DNA of 64,000 bases from Carallia brachiata (taxonomy: Eukaryota > Streptophyta > Magnoliopsida > Malpighiales > Rhizophoraceae): the NCBI GenBank assembly GCA_021464245.1, contig JADCRB010000036.1:2003717-2067716 (forward strand), written 5' to 3'. A program made the translations under genes and the position numbers. The notes beneath the pieces are model-generated. The model saw only the letters and a list, made by a program, of their open reading frames with translations, ran no database searches and was not told where the DNA came from. Below are positions 14,733 through 26,653 of this stretch, piece by piece. The first letter of the stretch is position 1. Each line of letters opens with the position of its first letter.

Positions 14733-17700
14733 GAATCAATAAAAAGACATTAAAATTATTTGGATTGATCGAGAAAATACGCAATACAATTTTGGCCTGT
14801 GGGTTGATTTGCATACGTTATCAAACACAAATGACTTGACTGAATTTATTATATTCTAGGGTAAATTTATGGCTCTTTTTGTCGATACATGAATTTGAAA
14901 AGCCAGCCATAAAGATTGCCTCTCTTTTATGTTCGTACCCAGTGTTTGCCCATAAGTTTTGATGTATCGTCCTAACCAATTGTTTTACTTTGTCCCGTTG
15001 CTTTCAATGTCCTGTTTCTTTTTTTTAATGCTTTTTTTTTTTAACATCTTAACCTTCATGGGTGGTGAAAAGCAACGTAAGTGTTAAGAAAGGTGTGAGT
15101 CCAAACACACAGAGAATATTGAGAATGTTTGCAAGTAAACGAGAAATTATTATATTTGATTGATGTCATAATTCAACTTAAAATTTAAAATAATAATTTT
15201 ATGGGATTTTCTCACTTATAACCATTTACATTTCTCTTTGACACTACAAGTAATAAAGTTCCTTTTTCCATGATCCGTCTAATAGGCTAATAACAATTGC
15301 CAATCACTTCGCTATAATATGGGGAAGACTGAATCCCGAGCGCTCTCAGCTAAGACATATGTAGAATTTCGAATCACATCAAAACTTTGTTACCTCAAAG
15401 GTTGGCTTAATCTGCAAAGTGGCTATACTGCTGGTTACCTTGTGAATCTACCTTGAATTATACTATTGGAAAAAAAAAGAAAAAGAAAAAAGAAACAAAG
15501 GGGTTGAAATTACACCAACCAGAAGTCGAGTGGCAGCCCAAGATCGGCCTAAAATTACAATAACAGAAATCTTTGTGGGCACATAATTGTGATTGTATAA
15601 TAGGTATGCAGTGATTTAAATTATTAGATTTTAAAAAATGTATTGAATTTAAAATATGAAAAAATAAATAAATAGTTGAATGAATTAATTGTGTATTTTA
15701 CGTGTATTTTATTAAGTGTATCCACGTAATCTTACTCTTAAAAGAATCGGTTTATAATTAGACTTCGACGGCCATGGGTATAATACACGAGTTTACGTTA
15801 ACTATTTTCAGTTCAAAGTGTAATAGAAACGAACATGATATTTGTTAGATTGAATGATGCATAGATGTGGACACAGGACACAATGTGATATAGATATTGG
15901 GACATATAAATTTTTAAAAAATTAAGATACGGTTATAACGTAAATATAACTATAAAAGAATTAGTATATGGAATTATTATTATGATATTTTATCATGTAA
16001 TTAGTATTTTGTTAAGAATTATATATATATATATAGCGTCATACTAATATTTATGAGACATAATATTTAAGAAAATATAAATTAAAGTAGGTAATTAATT
16101 CAAAAATTAATATAGTTAACATAATAAATAAAATAATAAATGGTTATTAATTATTCGTTTTTTACTATCAAATGATTCATTATTATGTTAATAAAAAAAA
16201 TAATATGTGTGTGATTTTTAATAAGTTTAAAATTAATTTTATATGTGTCTAATATATATCACGTATATTAAAAATATCAAATACTTATATTAATTGTGTC
16301 TGACGAGTGTATTAAAAGTATCCATTAAGTGAATTAAAAATATTTAACAGGCGTATATGAATTTTTTTAATAGATATTTTTTTGTTAAAGACATTTCAGA
16401 TTGTCCATAAGTGTTAGATAAGTACTGTATTCAATGTAAACACATAACATTTAAAATGCGTGTCTGTGCATGAGAGGTTAGATTACACATTTACTCATAG
16501 AAATGTCAGGTTAAAGTTAAGGGTTTGACATTTAATCTTATTTTCAGAGAAAAGAAAATGTACATAATTTATACATGCATGCATACATACATATATCTAT
16601 GGGTATAAATTAATAAGAGAAAATGACGGGTCGTTTTCAATGAATAAAAGCTACGTCGTGTCTCAATTCATAGGCGGTCCCCGCCCTATGGGACCAAAAT
16701 AGAAATACGGGCAACCAACGGTCCGTCCCTTTAGCGGTTTGGGTTCGCTTTCAGCCAATGAATGTATTTAATATTAAATTTTACTATACAGTTTAATTTT
16801 AAATAATAATAAAATAATAATATATTTTATTTTATGATATTTAATAATTTATATTTTTAAAAAAATTTAATTATTTAGTTATTCACATTATTTTTATTAT
16901 TATTTTATTTCTATTTAAATGTTAAAGTGTGATACCCAACGTTATGCTGTCCAAATTGGGACTGGATCCTGTCGTTATATGTGATCGGCAAGTTAGGTGT
17001 AAACTGTTATTGTTGTCCTGGTCGTACTCTTTATATTTTTAACCCCAAAAAATTTTTATCCTTTCGAATCTAAACTCACACCCACTTGAAATTTTAAATT
17101 GTAAGGGATCTATCACTCAATTAATAGTTAACCATAGATATGTAGAGAACATAAACTTATCGATACATTATTGTCGAGAGAATTATCCATTTTTTTAGGA
17201 GTTAAACACACGGTCTAAAATTCAAGTTCTTTTTTAATGCATTGGATGTTTCAAATGAAGAGTCTCAGCGACATGTTGTTGTGCTAACAACTTAGAATTT
17301 GCCTCAAAGAAATTCCTACGTTATGATAGGTGTTTGACAATCTACTGTCTTTGCAATCGAATCATTGAGTTCTGCACTTTCTCAAAAAAAAAGATAAAAA
17401 AAAAATCATTGAGCTGTGCACGAAGTGCAGCAAAACAGAGGTGGACTTTAGATTATACGGATAGCTCCCTCCCTTCGTTTCCCCTTTGTTTTATTCCCAT
17501 CAATAGGTAGGTGCTTGATCAATCCGACTTGATCATCCAAAGAAGTGAAAAACCATTTTGCACAAAAATAACACTAAGTGGCTTTATATAATTAGTAACA
17601 AATAGTTATGTTTATTAATTTAATGACATATAAAAGTTTTTCTACTTTTATTTTTTATAAATTCAATCAGTTAATATCTTATATTATTTTATAATTATTT

Positions 17701-18785
17701 TAAAATTACCTAAATTAAGTGATCAAGCTTTTTCTTTTGCGCAAATTAGTCACAAAATCGACTTGGACAATTTGGAGGCTGGAAGGATGCGGCTGCGAGT
17801 GTAATAAATGGACATGATACGGTAGTAATGTATCCGTGATTGGATTTTGAGAGGATCTCAACCCGTTGAAATTCATAGAAAGGACGTTTTAGTTGGAAGA
17901 AATTTTTTATGTGTAATTGAAAAAACAAAGTAAAAACGAGTTACAAATGCATTCATTTGTGCACTACAAGGCATACTAATTTTGTACCAAAAATAACAGT
18001 CTCTTTATAAGCCTATTTCGAAAACACTTTCAAAACGGATTTAGGTAATATACAGTTTGCATGTTCTTAAGGGAAAGACAATTATCAATACAAGATTAAA
18101 TTTATATTAAAGTAAATAGATTAAGCTAATAATTATCCCCAATTTAAAGTTATTTCAATAATTTTTAAATTTTATATACATATTTACATATTCATATCAT
18201 TACAAAAGATAACTCTGCTCTCTTTAAATAAATAGGTAAAGAGAGCTTATGTTCTATTAACCTACAAAAATATACAGTAGCCCCGTAAACAAAAATTTTA
18301 GAGATTTATTTGTAATTTTAGTCAGTCTTTTAAATTTGGGAATTTTATTTGGGACCTAATAAAATTCGTGTATTTATAACTTCACTAATTAACTTAATAC
18401 GGTTTTAAATTTATAGTTTTTTATATAGATACAAGACCGTTAACCACTTGCCCTACCATAAATTATTCCATAAGCAATCTCTTATAATATGGGGACAGAG
18501 AGAGTATGTGAGGAGCAAGTAACAGCGCCAGACCCAACCGCACCACCCACTTTACAAAGAAGCGGCATTGACCGCCATTGAAGCCCACCCATTTTTCAGT
18601 ATAACGCTTCCTTTCTTCCTTGCTTCACCCATTTCATTCACCATTTTTCTATTCTTAGGGCCTTCCTCCAGGAAACCCAACTGGGAATTTTCCAACCCAT
18701 TTTGATTTCTTGAAATTTTGAGTTCAATTGAGCTCAGATTGATTGGGTTTTGTTTCAATTTCTTTTGTAACCGGTTTGCCTGGTA

Positions 18786-21700
18786 ATGGACCCACCTACG
18801 GGAGCCGGAGCTGGATCCGACGATTCCGGGCTCGGTCCTATCCAATTCGGCGAAGATATCCAGCACTTAATCTCCGTGCCACCGGAGAATACCAGCTCGT
18901 TCACTGCTCTCCTCGAATTACCGCCTAATCAGGCCATGGAGCTCCTCCACCACTCGCCCGATTCGACTCTCGGGACGCGACCCGTCCTCACCCACGACCA
19001 GAAACCGTACCCACTGCCGCCTCAGCACTTCAACGCTAATTTGACGTTTCCGAGCGACGCAGGCTTGATTGAGCGAGCCGCGAGATTCTCGGTGTTCGCC
19101 GGCGACTGCTTGAATAGCGCCACCGGCAACAATTCCCCTGAGAGGGGATGGGCGCCCTCAAATTCCAGTGCGAATCGCGAGAAGTCCGTGAAGAGCGAGC
19201 CCGCCGAGACGGAACCGCTGGTTTCCGATCCGACCGCCGAGAGCGGGAGGCAGAATCAGAGGCCGGCGAAGAGGAAGGGGCGAGAGAAGAAGGTAATTGA
19301 AATCAATTATTTCTTGGGTTTTCACTAATTTAACCAAATTAAGCCCCTAAATTCCCGTAATTATCTCCTTAATTGGCTAATTAATATCTTCCAATTTGAT
19401 TATGTAGGCAAAAGGGTCAGCGAAAAAGAGCAAAAGCACTGAGATTGAGGACTCTGGAAATAGGCAGAATCTGCCTTACGTTCACGTTAGGGCTCGTCGA
19501 GGCCAAGCCACTGACAGCCATAGCTTGGCAGAAAGAGTAATTATCTCACAATTTACAACTTAATTAACCTAAATTTAACGGATAGTCATTCTTCTTAATT
19601 ACGAAGGTTCAACCTTTTAGCTGAACTTAAATTTAATGGATAGTCATTCTTCTTAATTATGAAGCTTCAACCTTTTAGCTAACCGTGACTTGGTTTTTCT
19701 TTTTTTTTTTTGCTACTTAGGCGAGGAGAGAGAAGATTAATGCAAGGATGAAGCTTCTTCAAGAGCTGGTCCCAGGCTGCAATAAGGTAACGTGCTTAAT
19801 TAGTAGACATGATGATTTGTGGTCACTACTGTACTATCGTAATGATTGGGTGATTTGTGATTAATTAATCATTTGACTAGGGTTTCTATCAAAATTATTA
19901 TCTGATATAAGCACAATTACATGTTTGGATTATGTGTTTTGATTAATGGGTTTGTCGTTGTCACCTTTTTGGCAAAAGTGGGCCTTTGCTTTTGTACCAA
20001 GAAAAGTGCTGGCTGGGTGCGTCAAGCTTGGCATTCTTCTAAATTGACCATCTTGTTCCTGTAATTTTCGTTTGTGTTGTATACAGAAGAACTTATTGGC
20101 GGTCCTTTTTGGGGGGCTAGTTTTGTCAATTGAAGTAAATGGGTGTTGTGGTCTGCAGTCTTTTCATTTATCCTTATCATGGTCCGGAAATGATGCTTAA
20201 ATGTTTGGACACGAGGGAGAGAATGATTAAATTCAAGACCGCCTTAGAACCCTTTTAAGTTGGTTTACTGTGTCTTGAATTGAAAGTTTTGTCAAGGGCC
20301 AGACTTTCAAGAATTGAGAAGTTGGTATTCTGGCTAGTTTCTGGTAGATTACTAGAATATCCTTCAAGTATTATCCTAAAAAGACTAATTCTCTGAAATT
20401 GCTAGCTGGACTTGCCTTGGATCACCTATTATCCTGGCTGTGGTAGAACAAATGTTTTGGGTCCCATCTCATGGACATGACACTTTTGGATCCAATTTAG
20501 AAAGGTGCATGGTGCCAACTTGTCCTAAAAGCTTGGCACAATAAAAATATGCCACTCTGCTGGATATGGCTGCAAGGAGACATGAGGTGATATTTGATAA
20601 GCAAAGGAATTTGATTGGGTTCCAAGACAAACCTGAGCAATACGTCTACAATATGTTTTCATTGGATTATGCGAACAATTTGAAAACTAAATTTCCTGTT
20701 CTGTATCTGTGTGGTAGTACGTGCACAAATTCGCATACTTTTGCCTAAAGATAAATTAAAAGTAAATGGTCCTTGACTTTTTGTGTACTTCACTCAGGGT
20801 TAAATTTTGTTTTTGTGAAAAGGCCACAAAGAGGCACCGTGTGTGCTTATTAGTGTCTTCGGTCTAATTTTGTCTTAGAGTCCATATCCGCTTTAGCAAT
20901 TAATGAAAGCCACTTTTGAATACCCAATAGAAAGTGCTCAGGATTCTAAATGAATATCGATCAAGGCATGTGCAAAATAGGAATTTATTCTTCATTTAAC
21001 GTGTGAATAGTTCAACAACAATAATAACAAAGCTGAGACCCCAAATTTATTTGAACTTGGCTACATAAATCTTTCATCGTCATTTTGTTCCATTTTGAGG
21101 TAAATTTATTTAAGGTGTAATATTAGTTGTTCTAAATCTTTTTTAAACGAAGATTCACAAGTTAGCTTGGGTCGCACTCTCCTTCTCCTCTCATCATCCA
21201 CCTGAATTCAGTCTCCCTCTAAATTGGAGCACTTCTTGGTCTACGTTGGACATGTCCAAACCAATGCAAGAGTTGCCCCCTCAACTTGTCTTCAGTTGGA
21301 GTTACACCTGTTTTGCTTTAAATTTCTCATTTTTCACTTGGAATAGCGTGCATAATTCATGTTGTCAAATTAGTTAATTGACTGAGGAAAATAATGCTTG
21401 AAAACCCATATAATGTGGTGCTTTTACGCAAATAGTTTTAATGCTTAGAATTGGTTGGAGGCCTTCTCGTGTGCATGCTTTGGCTATGAACTAATTGTAA
21501 ATTTTTAAACCAGAATAAATGACCTCTGATATTAGCCCAACTCTATCTGTCTAAATGCTTTGGAGGAAATTGGTCTTTTTCTCCCCCTCTCTCTCTCCAC
21601 CTTCCTCCTCCCTCCCTCCTACTTACAAACTGCTGGCATTGGTCTTTACTGATGAACACCTTCATCTATACTTTATATGTTGTTTTGTTCAGTCTAATAA

Positions 21701-23370
21701 GCTGAAAAATAAATTGTTTTCATTTTTCCTTCGTAAAGACCTTGTGAAATTCTGGATTGGATGATTAGTTACCTAAAAATTGATCTTCTTATGCAGATTT
21801 CTGGTACAGCATTGGTGTTGGATGAAATCATCAGCCATGTGCGATCCTTACAACACCAAGTGGAGGTGAGATTTCCTTATCTTAAGCATCAATTTAGTCT
21901 CGTTCAAATATACATATATACTGTTAAAAAAAAAACAAAAACAAAAAAGAAGCAAAGGGCATCTTAGTATTTGGGTTTGGCAGGTTTCTTAAGTTATTCT
22001 CACCAGAATTCCCATTTAAGAGGAAAAATAACATCAATTTTTTACTGGTGGATGCCCATGTGATTAACCTAACTAATGCACTTTTCTGGTTAACGAAATC
22101 TCATATTAGTACAGCAATGAATTTCCATCTTATACTGGTTGAATGTTCTCTTGTTTTGTCAGTTATTATCAATGAGACTTGCAGCAGTCAACCCAAGAAT
22201 TGATTTCAATCTCGACTCTGTATTGGCTGCAGAAGTATGTATTGCCATTCTCAATTTCACATTAAACCCTTGAAAATTTTGAACTTTGAACCTTGTGTGG
22301 ACCTGTGCTGGTTGAGCTACTAGTTGCCTAAGCCTACTTCATAACATGAGAAATTTGTATTGGCAATGTTTTCTTGATTTAGCTAAAATATTAGAATTGT
22401 TAGCTAACAAGTTTATGCTTGAGGATTTTGTTGGCCAACACATATTTGTAACTGATTCATAGAAAGTGGTTGATGAACCACGCAAATGTCTTCATCTACT
22501 GTAGTTTTCCTGGAATTGTGGGCCCCTTTTATTTGTCAGTCACAAAAATTGGCACTACAAACTTATCTCTATAAAACTGGAATGACTGTATGGTCCATCC
22601 TGGACAATTTAAGCTGCAAGCTTATTAAATAGACACCTTTTTGATTATCCAACTATTCTCAATTATTATTTTCTAGTTATAGTGACTAATCCTGCTACTA
22701 TCCCTTAAAAAACTTGCAGAGTGAGTCCCTGGTAGACAATAACTTTCCCAGCATGGTTGTGCCTATGATGTGGCCTGACCTTCAAGTCAATGGTAGCAGA
22801 CAACAGTATAACCAGCAATGGCATTTTGATGCACTTCACCAGCCAATTTGGGGAAGAGAAGATAACAATAACTTTGTTACTCCTGAGAACTCCCTATTGA
22901 GCTATGATGACTCAGCAAATTCAGGTAGACTACCAATCAATTGACTCCTTTAATTTTGCCAGTTATAATATTTTCGTATTGGCAATCGCTAACTAGTAGT
23001 CGTCTTGCACTTCCCTGCATCTATAGTAACAATGCAGAAAGAATTCAAGTAATCTCATGTTCATTTTCTTCGTGCTGCATATTTTTACTGAGAATTGCAA
23101 GGAGTTCCCTGCCAAATTCTTGCAATTATCCAGAATTTATATGTCACTTGAAAACTTTTCCTGACACTAGGTTTTGATGTCGGAAATTGTACAAGATCTT
23201 TGATTGTTGGCTTCCAACATGACTTTATTTCCCTTATATTTTGTGTCTTTTATAAGATCCAAAAGGCATGCTAGTCATTCTAAATACGGAAAGTTTAGAG
23301 CTGGGCACTTATAAATTGTCTTCGTGATGCAGCATCTCTGCATTTGAATCAATTGAAGATGGAGCTATGA
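18786..23370 (+). CDS. bHLH60: bHLH transcription factor, bHLH48/bHLH60 type, seven exons
   Basis: DNA-binding dimeric regulator in the nucleus; the Arabidopsis relatives bHLH48 and bHLH60 are linked to flowering and growth control. Coding exons are 18786-19292, 19408-19536, 19721-19786, 21797-21865, 22163-22234, 22720-22924 and 23333-23370, all with GT-AG borders and consistent phase, giving 361 residues. Residues 1-169 are a low-complexity N-terminus ending in a Lys/Arg-rich patch. The basic region crosses exons 2 and 3 ([20 protein letters not shown]); His207, Glu211 and Arg212 occupy the E-box-reading positions. Helix 1 is in exon 3 and helix 2 in exon 4 ([18 protein letters not shown]). 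The sequence after the loop is [11 protein letters not shown], where many relatives have a lysine. The C-terminus is Gln/Asn-rich. No frame damage. Intron 3 is the largest, about 2.0 kb. The neighbour OTU gene is also its neighbour in Arabidopsis. Confidence 0.93.
19567..19680. repeat. Tandem duplication inside bHLH intron 2
   Basis: Two adjacent copies of a unit of about 57 bases, sharing GGATAGTCATTCTTCTTAAT and CAACCTTTTAGCT, lie at about 19567-19622 and 19623-19680. A few substitutions separate them. They sit between the exon 2 donor and the exon 3 acceptor and do not touch the splice sites. Confidence 0.85.
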
Positions 23371-23882
23371 AGGCAGAAAGAAGCCCCGCTGTAGCTAGTA
23401 AATGTATATATCAAAATATTAGAGCATTTAGCAGAACCTAAAAGGGGAAGCTTTGCATTTTCATCTCTGGTTTGCCCCTCTTCTAAATATCCGAGTTCAG
23501 ATGTAAACCCCAAATTTCTCATTTGGAGACAAGAAATTCCAGCATGTTATTGATATACAAGTATGCATATAGTATTATTATTATTTATACTTTCATCATG
23601 CTATGTATATATATATATACTAACCTGTTGAGAGTCATTCAATCGAATAATTCATTTGTAAGGATGATTGATTGATTCTTGTTGCGGAAACAGACAACGT
23701 TCTCTTGCTCAACTCTTGTCGAAGTCGGCACAGTTCAGAATTCAGATTCTTCTTGTAAATAGGTCGGGCCATAAGCCCATAACATGCTTGCTGCCATGCA
23801 GCCTAGAATGCAGCTGACTGCTGACTAGTTGCCCCTGAAAACAAAAATCCCTGATGTGGACTCTACGCTCTTCGCTGAGACG

Positions 23883-24164
23883 ATGCAAAGGAGGGCTGAG
23901 CCCGATTACAGAATTTACTTGAGGGGATCATTGCCTCATAAAAACAAGCTTGAACTTAACCTCTCATTGCCTCAATGGCATGTCAATGATCATGCTCGAG
24001 GTCAAGAGTTCGAGGTGTTGGAAACGCCAACAACAACAACATCCACCGTGTATGAACCCAAAACAAACTTGTACTTCTCATGTTGCAAACTGCATACGCA
24101 ACGTCTCTTGAGATTTGTTGTACGATTAGACATTGGATTGGACAATTGCTTGCTCGGCAACTGA
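23883..24164 (+). CDS. Doubtful small open frame with an EAR-like LELNLSL motif
   Basis: From the first ATG the frame encodes 93 residues; the open frame extends upstream to about 23829 without another ATG. It contains LELNLSLP, which resembles an LxLxL (EAR-type) repression motif, then a threonine run (TPTTTTST). I recognise no family. It follows the bHLH 3'UTR with no clear promoter, so it may be chance or part of an exon of an unrecognised gene. Confidence 0.15.
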   Translation: MQRRAEPDYRIYLRGSLPHKNKLELNLSLPQWHVNDHARGQEFEVLETPTTTTSTVYEPKTNLYFSCCKLHTQRLLRFVVRLDIGLDNCLLGN

Positions 24165-24194
24165 CTGACTCCTACGTCATAGAGTTGGGACGTT

Positions 24195-24233
24195 GGGGGG
24201 GGGGGGGGGGGGGGGGGGGGTTTTTTTTTTTTT
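24195..24233. repeat. Homopolymer block: 26 G then 13 T
   Basis: An uninterrupted run of 26 G passes directly into 13 T. A G run of this length is rare in plant nuclear DNA; its length in the assembly should not be trusted. Confidence 0.9.
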
Positions 24234-24829
24234 AATTTTATTTATTGAGATTCGTTGAATCATAAATTAAATAATATAAATTTTATATTTTCATAATTTT
24301 TTTCTTTTTAAATTAAATTTTGAGTTTTTAAAGATAAAATTATAAGTTCTGAATATTTTAAAGAGTACAATTCAAGTAATGTTCTCTCTTTTGTGTCAAG
24401 TACAACGGATTCCCATGTTCTCGTTTCTTTCGTTTTTACAAGAGAAAATACTACTAATTTTTTTGTCATAATAATTTAATTGATACACATACTACTAAAT
24501 AAGCAAGAAGGAATTTTCGAGCCAGGAAAAAATAGGACGCATGAAGGAGAAAGTAACCCGATGACTGAAAAAGGGCAAAAACAAATTGATCCCTATGAAA
24601 AGCATATTTGAAAAACTTTGAGAAACTGGGAAATGGAGGACATTTTCTTTTTCTTTTTCTTTTTTGCTTTTTTTTCTGTCTTGTTTTTTTGCATTGCCAG
24701 CTGGCTGCCTTTGCGTTTGGGCTAATCATGCTTCATATTTTTTATATATACTCAAAGTTATCGTAATCAAATTGGTTATTAAACTGAAAATATTAATAGA
24801 TTAAAGTTTAATCGGTCGAACCGGTATTT

Positions 24830-24866
<37 letters not shown>

Positions 24867-26653
24867 TAATTTAATAATTATAGATAGTAATTAAATATTA
24901 ATTTTTTAAATTTTAAAGATAAAATTAAAATTGTTGATTAAATTTAAGATTAAATTGAATTTTTTAATTAAATTTAGTGCTCAAATTATAATTTAAATAA
25001 TATTTGAGGTCAAATTATAATTTATTATGAATTTTTCAATTTCATTGAACCGATCTGATTTTTGTTGATTTTTATCGGTTCTTAACTAATTTTGACCGAT
25101 TTTTTTCAGTATGAGTCACTGTTCAAATTTTGCCAAAACCGGCTTAGAACTCCTGTCGGTTACTGGTTCAATCGGTCCGATCCAATTTTTACAACAGTGC
25201 ATATACTCACCTAGCAAGTATTAGAAAAAAAAAAAGGAATCATCGGACATCCTATTGCTTTCATTTTCTTTAATGTACGTTCAGATTTAAGGCTACTATG
25301 TATGTGCTTTAAGATAATGGTTACAAAGCATGTTTTACTTTGTTCGGACCAGTTCTACTTTCCTAAATCTAACAATAAACTATGGGTACATATCTTTATT
25401 TTTTTTTTATAGAAAAATAATGTTTATCAAGGTATAAATGAAAAGTTTAAATATATAGATAAATACTGTCTTAACTCAGTTGATATCATGCTGATGTTAG
25501 CATGACATCAATTTTAATAAATTTAAATGACATTTTTTAAATTTAATATTTTTTTTTACTAAAACTCACGAAGATCAACAAAATGTATAACAAGTACCTG
25601 TAATGTGTAGGCTTAAAATTTGAATCAGATATAATAACTGTATATGATTTATTAATTCGAGGAGTCTTAAAAACTAACATTACCATTATCAAAATCAATG
25701 AACACTATAGACATGGAGAACTCTAAGGATGGTGGCATTAGAGGTGGGGCTTTAGAGAAAGCGATGACGTAGAAACATAAGTTTAATCAAAGGTAAAGAG
25801 GAGATTAGAAGAGGACAGTAGGATTATATAGGCTATGAATACTATAATAGGAGAAATGACGGTTGGATTCACTTGCGATGGTAGGATTATGCAAATAAAG
25901 ATTTCAAACTTGAAAAATAAACAAATAAAAAAAATAGATTTTTAAGACCAAAAAGTCCTTTTAGACAAACTCATAGCATGATTCCTATCACCGTAGCTCT
26001 CAGTCTTTGTCACCCTTTTCTGCAGCTTTGATGCACATTTCATTGCCCTCTTACATAAAAAATTTAAATTCCCAAAATATTAATATAATATGAGTACGAT
26101 TATGTGTATTAAGACGGTACATTAAATTGTATTTTAATTTTGATTTACTGATTATTTTATAATTAAAATTTCAAATTAAATAAATGTTACTAATTAAATA
26201 TTATATAAATTCTTAAATTTAAATCTTTAATTTTATGCTTTAAATCTTCACACCTAAAACTAAAATTTAGAAATAAATACTATCATATTACTTAGTTAAT
26301 TGTCTCACGGCAAAGAATAAAGTGTACCTAACTGTTTTTATTTATATATATAATTTTAAAAAAAAATTATATATACATATAATAATTGACACAAAATCAA
26401 CATGTAAAAATTTAGATCATTAAATTATAAAAAAATATATTAAATTTTTTTAAAAAAATAATATTTTTTTAAATTAATTAAATATCATTTACCTGTCGTA
26501 ATTAATATAACTGTACAATGTGCCCATAATTTTAATAGGCCGCCATCTGGCCCGGTCTGCCAAACCCGTCCTTTAACTTATTCAACATTCCATAACCGTT
26601 CATAAATTCAAAGTACAAGAGCGAAGTCTAAAACCTCTATCTTCCTGGCAACA

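Larger units (their letters stand above)
6721..18480. other. Long AT-rich intergenic region, no gene seen
   Basis: Nearly 12 kb without a convincing reading frame, RNA gene or transposon protein. It contains poly-A/poly-T tracts, TA microsatellites (about 8676-8691, 10236-10249, 14702-14731 and 16020-16035) and scattered foldback-like AT-rich segments. A tRNA-like patch at about 12725-12840 (TAGTTGAGTGG resembling an internal A box) might be a SINE remnant. Much of it looks like decayed transposon debris. Confidence 0.6.
23371..26600. other. Intergenic between bHLH and polygalacturonase-like genes
   Basis: This holds the bHLH 3'UTR (to about 23650), an open frame of unknown value at 23883-24164, a long G/T homopolymer at 24195-24233, a TA microsatellite near 24832-24864, and otherwise AT-rich sequence without coding signal. 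The last 100 bases before 26654 are the presumed polygalacturonase promoter and leader. Confidence 0.55.

Noticed and set aside
18552..18866. 104-codon minus-strand frame over the bHLH leader
   Set aside because: It is antisense to the bHLH 5'UTR and start, and its sequence resembles no family.
20566..20748. 60-codon frame inside bHLH intron 3
   Set aside because: It lies wholly in an intron between two well-placed exons and has no recognisable protein.
24466..24729. 87-codon minus-strand frame with Lys-rich start
   Set aside because: It is produced by poly-T/CTTTTT tracts and has no protein-like features elsewhere.
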